Below are positions 47,596 through 56,013 of a DNA stretch of 64,000 nt, piece by piece. Below the pieces are notes generated by a model. The model was given only the letters and a program-made list of their open reading frames with translations. It was not told where the DNA came from and did no database searches. The stretch's first letter is position 1, and each line of letters begins with the position of its first letter. Made by a program: the position numbers and the translations under genes. This DNA comes from CAVRIA01 sp963721115 (GTDB taxonomy: Bacteria; Desulfobacterota; Binatia; HRBIN30; CADEER01), in NCBI GenBank assembly GCA_963721115.1, contig CAVRIA010000005.1, positions 62,001 to 126,000 on the forward strand. Direction: 5' to 3'.

Positions 47596-48270
47596 TCAAC
47601 GCAACTGACCGTCGACCAGACGCAACGTCCGGTCGGCGAGCGCCGCGAGGCCCTCGTTGTGCGTGACGATCACCAACGTGATGCCGCGCGCTCGATTCAA
47701 CTCGGCCAGCAACTCGTGCACCTCGTCGGCTGTCGCCGGATCGAGGTTGCCCGTCGGCTCGTCCGCCAGCACGGCGCGCGGCGACAGAACCACGGCTCGC
47801 GCGACGGCCACCCGCTGCTGCTCCCCGCCCGACAGCTCGCCCGGCTTGTGGCTCAGTCGATGGTCGAGCCCCACCTGGGTGAGAACCGCACCGGCTAGAT
47901 CGCTCGCCTCATCCCAGCCCAGCCCCCGCACCAACGCCGGCATCATCGCGTTCTCCAGGGCCGTGAAATCGGGCAACAGGTGATGGAACTGGAAGACGAA
48001 GCCGATCTCGCGGTTGCGGAACCCGGCCAATTGCCGGTCGTCGAGCTGCGAGAGATCGATGCCGTCGAAGCGCACCTCGCCCGACGAGGGCTGGTCCAGC
48101 GCCCCGAGGATGTGCAGCAGCGTACTCTTCCCCACGCCGGACTGGCCGACGATCACTACCTTTTCCCCACGCTCGACGGAGAGGTTCAGGCCGCGGAACA
48201 CCTCGACGCGATGACCGTCGCCGTAGACCTTGGTGAGGTCGGTCGCTTGAATGAGGGGTCCCTCACTCAT
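47596..48270 (-). CDS. lolD: Lipoprotein-releasing ABC transporter, ATP-binding protein
   Basis: 224 residues: Walker A IVGQSGVGKSTLLHILGALD, LolD motif region VFQFHHLLPDFTALEN, signature LSGGEQQRVAVARAV and Walker B AVLADEPTGNLDPATADEVH. It powers extraction of outer-membrane lipoproteins by LolC/E, encoded immediately upstream with an 8-base overlap. Confidence 0.94.
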   Translation of the reverse strand: MSEGPLIQATDLTKVYGDGHRVEVFRGLNLSVERGEKVVIVGQSGVGKSTLLHILGALDQPSSGEVRFDGIDLSQLDDRQLAGFRNREIGFVFQFHHLLPDFTALENAMMPALVRGLGWDEASDLAGAVLTQVGLDHRLSHKPGELSGGEQQRVAVARAVVLSPRAVLADEPTGNLDPATADEVHELLAELNRARGITLVIVTHNEGLAALADRTLRLVDGQLR

Positions 48271-49516
48271 AGCGGATCACGTCGACCGGCACGAGCCGCG
48301 CCGCTTGGCGGGCGGGATAGATCGAGGCCAGCAGGCAGATCGCCAGCGACACGATCACGATCAGCGCGAAGTACTCCGGGTACATGCGCACCGGCAGGGT
48401 GTCGACGTAGAACACCCCTTCCGGAAGCTTGACGAACTGGTAGCGCTGCAGCGCCCAGCAGATCAGATACCCCCCCGCGCTGCCGAGCATGGTGCCGATG
48501 CCGCCGATGATTCCCCCCTTGAACAGGAAGATCTGGGCGATGCCCGCTCGCGTGGCGCCCATCGATTTCAGGATGGCGATGTCCTTCCTCTTTTCCATCA
48601 CCACCATGATCAGCGTGGCCACGATGTTGAACGCCGCAACGAGCACGATCAGGAGAAGGACGATCACGTATACCGTCTTTTCCAGCTTCAGAGCGGAGAA
48701 GATGCTGTGGTTCATCTCGGTCCAGTCGCGCACGAGGTAGGGAAAGCCCAGCCGCTTCGAGATCTGCTCCGCCACGGCGCGGGCGCGGTACAGATCGTCG
48801 ACCCGCACCTCGAGACCGGTCACCCGATCGCCGATCTCGAAGAAGCGCTGCGCGGCATGCAGCTCGACATAGGCGAGCGCGCTGTCGTGCTCCGCCATCC
48901 CCGATTCGAAGATGCCGACGACGACGAACCGCTTGACGCGGGGGACCAGACCGATCGCGGTCGGAATCCCGACCGGCGACACCATGTTGATCGGGTCCCC
49001 GGGCGTCACGCCGAGCTGGCGGGCGAGATCCTTTCCCAGAATGATGCCCGGCAGCTTCACCCCTTCGAGGCCCGCCTCGGGCGGCAGCGGGTGCTCGCTC
49101 GCCAGATCCGCCAAGTGGCCCTCCTGAAGGTGCTTGCGGAAGTCGATGGCCCCGTTCGGCACCGGCTCGATCCCCCGGACCAGCGCCCCCGCCACGTCGT
49201 CGGAGCTCGACAGCATCACCTGTCCGTACACGAACGGCTCCACCGCCACCACGTCCGGAACCGATCGAACCCGCTTCAGCACCTCGGGATAGTCGCGCAC
49301 CAGGCCCGTGTAGCTGGTGACCAGAACGTGGGGGTTGAACCCGAGGATGCGATCGCGCAGGTCCTCCTCGAAGCCGGTCATCACGGACAGAACGACGTCC
49401 AGGGTCAGCACCCCGATGGCGACGCCGGCGGTCGCGATCACCGTGATCAGCGAGACGAACGCGTCGCGGCGCTTCGCCCTCAGATAGCGCAAGCCGATGA
49501 ACAGCGCGTAGCGCAT
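48263..49516 (-). CDS. lolC: Lipoprotein-releasing ABC transporter permease (LolC/LolE family)
   Basis: 417 residues from the ATG at 49516 (MRYALFIGLRYLRAKRRDAF). One N-terminal membrane helix precedes a large periplasmic domain (about residues 45-260), then three helices near the C-terminus including LIVLVAAFNIVATLIMVVME and SIYPARQAARLVPVDVIRYE, the MacB/FtsX-like signature. A single copy suggests a homodimeric LolF-type arrangement, but LolE could lie elsewhere. It begins 55 bases after lysS. Confidence 0.9.
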   Translation of the reverse strand: MRYALFIGLRYLRAKRRDAFVSLITVIATAGVAIGVLTLDVVLSVMTGFEEDLRDRILGFNPHVLVTSYTGLVRDYPEVLKRVRSVPDVVAVEPFVYGQVMLSSSDDVAGALVRGIEPVPNGAIDFRKHLQEGHLADLASEHPLPPEAGLEGVKLPGIILGKDLARQLGVTPGDPINMVSPVGIPTAIGLVPRVKRFVVVGIFESGMAEHDSALAYVELHAAQRFFEIGDRVTGLEVRVDDLYRARAVAEQISKRLGFPYLVRDWTEMNHSIFSALKLEKTVYVIVLLLIVLVAAFNIVATLIMVVMEKRKDIAILKSMGATRAGIAQIFLFKGGIIGGIGTMLGSAGGYLICWALQRYQFVKLPEGVFYVDTLPVRMYPEYFALIVIVSLAICLLASIYPARQAARLVPVDVIRYE

Positions 49517-49571
49517 CAGCGCCCGCCGCCGCGCCGGCGGCCCGCCGACCACGGCGTTCGCCCCGCCACGA

Positions 49572-51087
49572 TCATCGCCGATCTGGCCGCATGTGCGGAA
49601 ACAGGATCACGTCGCGGATGGACGAGGAGTCCGTGAACAGCATGACGAGACGATCGATCCCGATCCCCTCGCCGGCGGCGGGCGGCATGCCGTGCTCGAG
49701 GGCGCGGAGGAAGTCCTCGTCCATGGCGTGCGCCTCTTCGTCACCCGCCGCCCGCTGCCGAAGTTGGGCCTCGAGACGGGAGCGCTGGTCGTCGGGATCG
49801 TTCAGCTCCGAGAAGGCGTTCGCCATTTCCCCACCGGCGATGAAAAGCTCGAATCGATCGACGAAGTTCGGCCAGCGCGCGCTGCGGCGCGCCAGCGGCG
49901 AGACGGCGACCGGATAATCGCAGACGAAGGTGGGCTGCACGAGCTCCGGCTCGGCGACGGCTTCGAACAGATCGGTCAGATGGTAGCCGGGTCCCCCCTC
50001 GCCGTAGTGGGCGTGGTAGTCCTTCTGCGAGGGGAGTCCGCAGCCGCCCCGCCGCCGTCTCGAGCACGTGCGGATCGAGCTCCAGCACCCCCTCCAGGGG
50101 AACCTCCGCCCGCGTCGCGACGTACTCGGGTATCGACACCCGGCGCCACGGCGGAGAGAGGTCCACCTCGGCGTCGCCATAGCGCAGCACCCGCGTCCCG
50201 AGCACCGCATCGGCGAGACCGACGAAGAGATCCTCGGTCATCCGCATGAGGTCCTCGTAGGTAGCGTAGGCTTGGTAAAACTCGAGAAGCGTGAACTCCG
50301 GATTGTGCAGCGTCGAGACCCCCTCGTTGCGGAAGACGCGGTTCAGCTCGAACACCCGATCCAAGCCCCCCACGAGGAGGCGCTTGAGGTAGAGCTCGGG
50401 GGCGATCCGCAGATAGAGGTCGACATCGAGGGCATTGTGGTGCGTGACGAAGGGGCGCGCCGCCGCCCCGCCGGCAACCGCCTGCATCATCGGCGTCTCG
50501 ACCTCGACGAAGTCGCGCTCGACCAGAAAGCCGCGAATGAACTGAATGATCTGCGCGCGACGCCGAAAGGTGGTGCGCACGGCATCGTTGCCGATCAGAT
50601 CCAGATAGCGCTGCCGGTAGCGCGCCTCGACGTCGGTGAGGCCGTGCCACTTCTCTGGCAGGGGCCGGAGCGACTTGCTCAGCAGGCGGACCTTCTGCGC
50701 CTGAATCGTGAGCTCGTCCGTCTTGGTGCGGAAGGGTTTGCCGACGACGCCGATGAAGTCGCCGTGATCGGTTTGCTTGAAGGTGCCGAAGTCGTCCTCG
50801 CCAACCTCGTCCCGCTTCACATAGACCTGGATCCGGCCAGCCCGGTCCTGCAAATGGAAGAAGGAGGCGCGTCCGAAGTCGCGGCGGCTCACCATGCGCC
50901 CCGCCACGGCAACGGTCGACGGATTCGCCGACAGCTCCTCGGCGCCGAGACTCCCGAACCGCATCTCCACATCCTCCGTCGTGTGTTCCGGCGAGAAATC
51001 GTTCGGGAATGGATCTGTCCCACTGGCGCGCAGCGTATCCAGCTTGCGACGGCGGGAGGCGATCAGGTCGTTCGAGTCGGCATCCAC
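49572..51087 (-). CDS. lysS: Lysyl-tRNA synthetase, class II (one apparent +1 frameshift)
   Basis: Starts at the GTG at 51087 (MDADSNDLIASRRRKLDTLR). The OB anticodon-binding domain is followed by class II motif 1 (FVEVETPMMQAVAGGAAARP), motif 2 (FELNRVFRNEGVSTLHNPEF) and motif 3 (GIGIDRLVMLFTDSSSIRDV). One extra base near 50041 splits the frame between the catalytic-domain insertion and KDYHAHYGEGGPGYHL; when dropped the protein is about 504 residues. The stop at 49572 precedes lolC by 55 bases, so lysS heads the lolCD-bamA run. Confidence 0.94.
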
Positions 51088-51157
51088 CGGAGTTCAACCC
51101 CGCTTCGCGCTTAACGAAGCGGCCCCGGCGAGTCAAGGTGAGTAGCCCCGGGCAGCC

Positions 51158-51176
51158 CACGTGACGCCACGTGACG
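51158..51176. repeat. Two direct copies of CACGTGACG
   Basis: The 9-mer CACGTGACG occurs at 51158-51166 and 51168-51176, ten bases apart start to start, in the divergent region between lysS and the TtuB-like gene and just upstream of the promoter below. The spacing of about one helical turn suits a tandem operator. No regulator is identified. Confidence 0.45.
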
Positions 51177-51185
51177 TGTCGTGAA

Positions 51186-51214
51186 TTGACAGCTCGGGGG
51201 CTTTTCCCTATTGT
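51186..51214 (+). promoter_or_regulatory. Sigma-70-type promoter of the ttuB-ttuA-trmI run
   Basis: TTGACA at 51186-51191, a 17-base spacer, and TATTGT at 51209-51214 make a near-consensus -35/-10 pair. Initiation is expected around 51220-51222, only a few bases before the ATG at 51226, so the first message is probably leaderless or nearly so. No Shine-Dalgarno sequence is seen before that ATG. Confidence 0.65.
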
Positions 51215-51225
51215 CAGTCGGCTCA

Positions 51226-51423
51226 ATGCGCATCACCCTATTGCCGCAGCACAAACAGGTGGAAGTAGACGGGCGCCACCGGGCGGGTGAGGTCTTGCGC
51301 CAGCTGGGGCTTCTTCCCGGAACGGCGATGGTGATTCGTGGTGACGAACTGGTCCCCGAGAACGCGATGCTCGAAGCGGACGACGTCATCGAGATCCGAT
51401 CGGTCATCTCGGGAGGGCTCTGA
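51226..51423 (+). CDS. ttuB: TtuB/ThiS/MoaD-like sulfur-carrier protein
   Basis: 65-residue ubiquitin-fold protein starting MRITLLPQHKQVEVDGRHRA and ending IEIRSVISGGL. The layout closely resembles Thermus TtuB, the sulfur donor for 2-thiolation of ribothymidine-54 in tRNA. The usual C-terminus is a bare Gly-Gly; here one Leu follows, so trimming or a different activation step would be needed. The gene starts about 5 bases after the predicted transcription start and is followed 77 bases later by a TtuA-like gene. ThiS or MoaD function is less likely because no thiamine or molybdopterin genes are near. Confidence 0.78.
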   Translation: MRITLLPQHKQVEVDGRHRAGEVLRQLGLLPGTAMVIRGDELVPENAMLEADDVIEIRSVISGGL

Positions 51424-51500
51424 GGGATGAGGCGGTCGAACGACCACGTGCCCCCAGGGGTTGATCGGCGCGACGGAAGCGTGAGCAGCGTGAGCTCCAG

Positions 51501-52427
51501 ATGAAGTGCACGCGTTGTCGGAGCAAGGCCGAGGTGCATCTACGCCAGCACAACTCGGCGTTTTGCCGGGACTGCTTCGTCTTCTACGTACGGCGCCAGG
51601 TGGAACGGGCAATCGCCAAGGAGCATATGTTCAGCCAGGACGAGGCCATCCTCGTCGCCGTGTCCGGCGGCAAGGACAGCCTGGCTCTGTGGGACATCCT
51701 GGTCGATCTCGGCTACCGAACGACGGGCCTTCACCTATCGCTGGGCATCGGCAACTATTCCGACCAGTCGACCGAGAAGACCGAGCAGTTCGCCACCGCG
51801 CGCGGCTTGCCGCTGATCACCGTGCCGCTCGCCGAGGAAGGCCTGGCCGTTCCCAGCGTCACGAGCTTCACGAACCGACCCGCCTGCTCGGCGTGTGGAA
51901 CGCTGAAGCGCCACTATTTCGATCGCCTCGCCCTAGACCGGGGCTTTCCCGTTCTCGCCACGGGCCACAATCTCGACGACGAGGCGGCGCGGCTGCTCGG
52001 CAACGTTCTGCACTGGCAAATGGAGCATTTGGCGAGGCAGCGACCGGTTCTCGTTCCCACCCACGAAAGATTCGTGCGCAAGGTGAAGCCTCTGTTTCGC
52101 TGCAGCGAGTACGAGACCGCGGTTTACGCCTTCTTTCGGCGCATCGACTACATCGTCGACGAGTGCCCCAACAGCGTCGGCGCCACCCAGCTCGTCTACA
52201 AGGATCTGCTCAACCGACTGGAAGCGGCCAGCCCCGGCGCCAAGCTGTCTTTCGTGCGCGAGTTCCTGAAAAAGGGGCAACCCGCTCTCACACCCGCGTC
52301 GAGCGAACCGCCTCAGTCGTGCGAACGTTGCGGCATGCCCTCGTACGGAGCCGTCTGCTCCTTCTGCAGTATGGTCCGCGAGGTCGAGAGCAAGCGCGAG
52401 CGGCGGCGCGCCCATGCGAGCGCCTAG
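51501..52427 (+). CDS. ttuA: tRNA 2-thiolation enzyme, TtuA/TtcA-like PP-loop ATPase
   Basis: 308 residues. An N-terminal zinc ribbon (CTRCRSKAEVHLR then FCRDC) precedes the PP-loop VAVSGGKDSLALWDILVDLG. SACGTLKRHYF and LATGHNLDDEAARLLGN are the iron-sulfur/adenylation segments, and a second zinc ribbon (CERCGMPSYGAVCSFCSM) lies near the C-terminus. Two terminal zinc fingers with a central Cys pair are the TtuA layout rather than the shorter TtcA. With the TtuB-like carrier and a TrmI-like enzyme next to it, the target is probably U54 of the tRNA T-loop. Confidence 0.82.
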   Translation: MKCTRCRSKAEVHLRQHNSAFCRDCFVFYVRRQVERAIAKEHMFSQDEAILVAVSGGKDSLALWDILVDLGYRTTGLHLSLGIGNYSDQSTEKTEQFATARGLPLITVPLAEEGLAVPSVTSFTNRPACSACGTLKRHYFDRLALDRGFPVLATGHNLDDEAARLLGNVLHWQMEHLARQRPVLVPTHERFVRKVKPLFRCSEYETAVYAFFRRIDYIVDECPNSVGATQLVYKDLLNRLEAASPGAKLSFVREFLKKGQPALTPASSEPPQSCERCGMPSYGAVCSFCSMVREVESKRERRRAHASA

Positions 52428-52463
52428 CCCGGGACCCCGTCGGCACCGGGGTCGATTCTCACC

Positions 52464-53285
52464 ATGATCCCCTCGTCGCGGGCGACGCTTCGGGCCGGAG
52501 AGTCCGTGCTTCTCATCGACCGGAAGGAGCGCGAATACCTCCGCACACTGCGGCCCGGAGCGCGGCTGCACGTTCGCGATGGGTTCATCAATGCCGACGA
52601 CCTGATCGACCGGCCGGAGGGGGTGAGCGCGCGGAACAGCGCGCAGGAGCCGTTCCTGGTCTTGCGTCCGACCTTCGCCGGGTTGATCCCGAACCTGCCG
52701 CGCCGCGCGCAGGTGATCTACCCCAAGGATATCGGTCCCATTCTGCTGTGGGGCGACATCCACCCGGGTGCCCGGGTCGTGGAGATCGGGACCGGCCCCG
52801 GGGCGCTGACCATGGCCTTGTTGCGTGCCGTCGGACCGGACGGCGAGGTGATCTCGTACGAGATCCGCCGCGACTTCTTCGACATGGCGCAGGCAAATGT
52901 CCGCCAATTCCACGGAGACGCGGCGAACTGGAGTCTGAAGTTGGCCGACGCCGCCGCGGGGATCGAGGAACGCGATGTCGATCGGATGGTGATGGACCTG
53001 GCAGAGCCCTGGGCGCTGCTCCCGCAGGCCGCCGTCGCTCTGCGGCCGGGCGCGGTTCTGATCGCCTACGTGCCCACGGCGCTGCAGGTCAAGCAGTTCG
53101 TCGACCACGCGCGAGCCGGCGGCTTCGGCGCCGTTCAGGCGATGGAAACGCTTCTGCGGTTCTGGCACGTGAAAGGTTTGAGCGTTCGGCCGGAGCACCG
53201 CATGATCGGCCACACGGGCTTCATCGTGACCTGCCGTCGGTTGCCTGCCGTGCCTCTGGAAGACGACGCCGCAGAGATCACCTGA
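52464..53285 (+). CDS. trmI: tRNA (adenine-58-N1) methyltransferase, TrmI-like
   Basis: 273 residues. An N-terminal beta-rich domain (residues about 1-85) is followed by QVIYPKDIGPILLWGDIHPG and the SAM-binding VVEIGTGPGALTMALLRAVG. RMVMDLAEPWALLPQAAVAL and RMIGHTGFIVTCRR are TrmI family blocks. m1A58 stacks on the 54 position in the T-loop, and in Thermus it promotes 2-thiolation of m5U54, so its presence after TtuB and TtuA is functionally coherent. Homotetramer expected. Confidence 0.88.
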   Translation: MIPSSRATLRAGESVLLIDRKEREYLRTLRPGARLHVRDGFINADDLIDRPEGVSARNSAQEPFLVLRPTFAGLIPNLPRRAQVIYPKDIGPILLWGDIHPGARVVEIGTGPGALTMALLRAVGPDGEVISYEIRRDFFDMAQANVRQFHGDAANWSLKLADAAAGIEERDVDRMVMDLAEPWALLPQAAVALRPGAVLIAYVPTALQVKQFVDHARAGGFGAVQAMETLLRFWHVKGLSVRPEHRMIGHTGFIVTCRRLPAVPLEDDAAEIT

Positions 53286-53350
53286 CGCACGTTGACTCCG
53301 CGCACGCCGCTGTAGTAGCAGAGTTGAAGTCGATCGACGGCTTGCGCGCC

Positions 53351-54088
53351 ATGACGAAGGATGCGATCCGGCACAAAGTGTGGAACCGCGTGACGGTCGC
53401 TGGCGTTGCACGGTTTCCGACCGCCTACGGACGCATTCCGAACTTCAAGGGAGCCGAGCGGGCAGCGCGCCTCGTCTGTCAGCTGGCGATCTGGAAGCGT
53501 GCTCGGGTCGTCAAGTTCGATCCGAGCGCCCCCCAGTTGATCCTACGCCGCGCCGCACTACGCGACGGCAAGACCGTCTACCTCGGGGTCCCCGGACTGC
53601 GCAGCGAGCGATGCTTCGTCGAAGTCGACCCGGCACGGCTCGCGTCGCGCCCCTGGCACGCGCTCAGCCTGCGTACCGCTCTCCAACTGGGCCGTCTTCT
53701 GGCGCCACACGAGCTGCACGCCGTCGATCTCGTCTTCGTCGGTTCGGTCGCGGTGTCGGTGCAGGGAGCCCGGCTCGGGAAGGGAAACGGCGCCAGCGAT
53801 CTGGAGTACGCCCTGCTGCGCCAAGCGGGCAAGGTGCGAGAGTATACCCCCGTCGTCACCACCGTACACCCGCTGCAGATCGTCGATGATCGCATCCCCA
53901 TGCGCGCGCACGACGTGCCGGTGGATTTTTTGATCACTCCCGAGCAAGTCGTGGCTGCTCCGACTCTCTATCCGCGCCCGCGGGGCATCCTCTGGGATCT
54001 GCTGCCCGACGAGCGCATTCGCTCGATACCCGTTCTGCGAAAGGGGCGGCGCGATTCGCGCGGCAGCCTGACGCCCGGACGGGGCTAG
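53351..54088 (+). CDS. 5-formyltetrahydrofolate cyclo-ligase-like (MTHFS domain) protein
   Basis: 245 residues from the ATG at 53351 (MTKDAIRHKVWNRVTVAGVA). VKFDPSAPQLILRRAALRDG and DLVFVGSVAVSVQGARLGKG resemble the substrate and ATP segments of the cyclo-ligase family, but the usual GGGxYD is GNGASDLEY here, as in the MTHFS-domain side branch. Enzyme activity is therefore uncertain. It follows trmI on the same strand after 65 bases and faces the LOG-family gene. The upstream frame lacks domain sequence. Confidence 0.75.
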   Translation: MTKDAIRHKVWNRVTVAGVARFPTAYGRIPNFKGAERAARLVCQLAIWKRARVVKFDPSAPQLILRRAALRDGKTVYLGVPGLRSERCFVEVDPARLASRPWHALSLRTALQLGRLLAPHELHAVDLVFVGSVAVSVQGARLGKGNGASDLEYALLRQAGKVREYTPVVTTVHPLQIVDDRIPMRAHDVPVDFLITPEQVVAAPTLYPRPRGILWDLLPDERIRSIPVLRKGRRDSRGSLTPGRG

Positions 54089-54089
54089 T

Positions 54090-54575
54090 TCACGAGCGCT
54101 CCGGGGCTCGGCGGGCGCGCGAAGCCAGCCGAACCGCTGTCTCGACCGCTTCCTCCGGTCCATCCGCGATCATCACACCGTCGACCGATTGCCAGGCGTC
54201 GAGGGCCACCACCGGTCGTCCCAGCGCGAGCGCCAAGGCGATCTCCGAAGCGGTGCCATGCTCTCCGGCGAGAGCGACCACGGCATCCGCGGCGGCCGCG
54301 ACGAGGGTATTGCGGGCGTGCCCCAGGCCGGTCGGGATGACGATGTCGATGCCGCGATTTGCAACTTCCGCCCCGTAGCCCGGTAGAATGCCGACCGTGA
54401 GCCCGCCGCAACGCCGCGCCCCGACGGCCGCCGCCTCCATCACGCCGCCGAGTCCCCCGCAAACCAGCACGGCACCGCGACTTGCGATGGCCGCACCGAC
54501 CCGCTCGGCGCAGCTGGCCAGTTCCGCAGAGCAAGTCCCCGCACCGATCACTGAAATTTGAAGCCGGCGCCTCAT
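54090..54575 (-). CDS. LOG/TIGR00725-family Rossmann protein
   Basis: 161 residues from the ATG at 54575 (MRRRLQISVIGAGTCSAELA). GAVLVCGGLGGVMEAAAVGA is the GGxxGxMxxxxxGA nucleotide-binding signature of the family, and LAGEHGTASEIALALALGRP is the PGGxGTxxE-like block, here with EHGT in place of PGGxGT. Family members include cytokinin-activating LOG enzymes and uncharacterised lysine-decarboxylase-like proteins; the altered loop argues against confident LOG activity. Converges on the MTHFS-like gene with 1 base between stops. Confidence 0.75.
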   Translation of the reverse strand: MRRRLQISVIGAGTCSAELASCAERVGAAIASRGAVLVCGGLGGVMEAAAVGARRCGGLTVGILPGYGAEVANRGIDIVIPTGLGHARNTLVAAAADAVVALAGEHGTASEIALALALGRPVVALDAWQSVDGVMIADGPEEAVETAVRLASRARRAPERS

Positions 54576-54672
54576 GCCCGCGACACTAGCATCGGGCAAA
54601 AGGACAGGACAAGCGCCAGTGGACCAGCGAGAGTTGCGGGGGGCGATCCGGTTGGATAGAAGTAGATTTTGA

Positions 54673-54684
54673 TCAACTAGTTGA
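54673..54684. promoter_or_regulatory. 12-bp perfect palindrome TCAACTAGTTGA
   Basis: The palindrome lies 31 bases upstream of the ATG at 54715, in an AT-rich patch that stands out from the GC-rich surroundings, and between two divergent genes. It looks like an operator for one or both. A weak TTGCGG-N17-TAGAAG pair sits just upstream. Confidence 0.35.
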
Positions 54685-54714
54685 GGCGTTTCTCGCTCCG
54701 GGAGTCGCGACACG

Positions 54715-55155
54715 ATGACAGAGGCGCAAGGAACAAAGAAGGAAAGCTCTCTTCCCGCCATTCTGGGGTGGGGGGGGCTACTGGTCTTCATGGCGCTGTT
54801 CGCCTGGTTGATCATCGCGCAGTTGCAATCGGCCGAGACGTGGTCGGGGCGCGGCAGCGAGGCAATCGCATTGGTCAAGGACTTCCGCCCGGAGGGCAAG
54901 ACCGGCGAGACGTTATACGACCTGATCCGCGCATACTCGCTCAAGGCAAAAGAACAGGATGCCTACGTCGGCGAGTTCACCTGGGATGCGAAGCAGCGCG
55001 AGGGACCGGACTACGAGGTTACCCTCCTCTGGAAGGAAGGCGAGAATCACAAGGTCGCCGTCTGGCGCGTCGACTTGGGGGACAAGGAGGTACGCCCTCA
55101 GGGTAACGAGGCTTCCTCATTGCCTCGACGCGCAGAGCAAGGCGTCGCCGGGTGA
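54715..55155 (+). CDS. Membrane-anchored protein of unknown function
   Basis: 146 residues, not recognised. A short polar N-terminus, one membrane segment (SLPAILGWGGLLVFMALFAW to about residue 38), then a soluble domain with alternating charged and aromatic residues (EFTWDAKQREGPDYEVTLLW, VAVWRVDLGD). This looks like a small beta-sheet domain on the periplasmic side. Convergent with the DUF1232-type gene. Confidence 0.6.
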   Translation: MTEAQGTKKESSLPAILGWGGLLVFMALFAWLIIAQLQSAETWSGRGSEAIALVKDFRPEGKTGETLYDLIRAYSLKAKEQDAYVGEFTWDAKQREGPDYEVTLLWKEGENHKVAVWRVDLGDKEVRPQGNEASSLPRRAEQGVAG

Positions 55156-55169
55156 TCGCGCGGCGACGT

Positions 55170-55808
55170 TCAGCGCTGCGCCCGCTGAAGAAAGATCATC
55201 CGCCGCCGCCAGTTGATTGCGCTCTCGGCGTATGAGTTCACCAGCTTTTCGGGGCACGTGTAGACGAACGCGCGCGTCGCAATGGCGATGATAACGATGT
55301 CGTCGAGGCGGCCCACCAAGCCGCGATCGGGGATCAAATCCCGACGCCTCACGCCGTAGAGGATCGCCAGCAACAAGAGAACCTTGGCCAAGAAGGCGAC
55401 GCGCGGCGCGACCAACAGCCTCGCATAGACATACAGGACCAGCGGGACCTGGTCCCGCAGAATGCGCAGTCCGTCGCGTCTCCAGGCGGACAGCAGCCCT
55501 CCATCCGCGAGAAGGAACAGCACGGCAATCCCGACGTAAAAGGCGGACCGGCGCAGCCACTTGCCCCACGTCACCATAGACCGCGTCAGCATCCCATACG
55601 TCCGCCGGAGCCAGCGGCGTAACTCGCGGATCGTCTGCGTCGTAACGCTGCCGACTTCCTGCTCGAAGGGCTGCTGCTGGAACGCCTGAATGGATACCGC
55701 CCCGCGGGGATTCGACAGCACGAGGGAGGAAGACACCGGCGCGCACATCGATAGGCAGCCGGTGATCACCCAAAGCGCGATGACGGCCCCTCTTTCCGTC
55801 CATCCCAT
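55170..55808 (-). CDS. DUF1232 (YkvA-like) protein with lipoprotein-type N-terminus
   Basis: 212 residues from the ATG at 55808. The N-terminus MGWTERGAVIALWVITGCLS ends in a lipobox-like ITGC. The C-terminal third, FLAKVLLLLAILYGVRRRDL followed by IPDRGLVGRLDDIVIIAIAT, is the DUF1232 motif with a buried Asp-Asp. Additional hydrophobic stretches at about residues 75-150 suggest membrane contact. Function of DUF1232 is unknown. A longer frame reaches 55946 but has no signal-like start. Confidence 0.65.
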   Translation of the reverse strand: MGWTERGAVIALWVITGCLSMCAPVSSSLVLSNPRGAVSIQAFQQQPFEQEVGSVTTQTIRELRRWLRRTYGMLTRSMVTWGKWLRRSAFYVGIAVLFLLADGGLLSAWRRDGLRILRDQVPLVLYVYARLLVAPRVAFLAKVLLLLAILYGVRRRDLIPDRGLVGRLDDIVIIAIATRAFVYTCPEKLVNSYAESAINWRRRMIFLQRAQR

Positions 55809-56013
55809 TGAAACCCAAGATGCTCGACGTGTCGTCCCAAAGTCAACTCGACCGTCAGTTCGGACGGAAAAATTCAAGACCCCGCCACGATTTTGACGGG
55901 GGGCGTCCCGACAAAACGGCAGTCGACTGCAGAAAGCCTGTGGCATATCGCTTGCTGAAGAACTTAGGCAACGAGGTCACGTGAAGCCGAACATCGGGAG
56001 GCGTTAACAGACC

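Noticed and set aside
51226..51423. ThiS or MoaD assignment for the small ubiquitin-fold protein
   Set aside because: No thiamine or molybdopterin genes are near, while TtuA- and TrmI-like genes follow directly; the sequence layout is also closer to TtuB.
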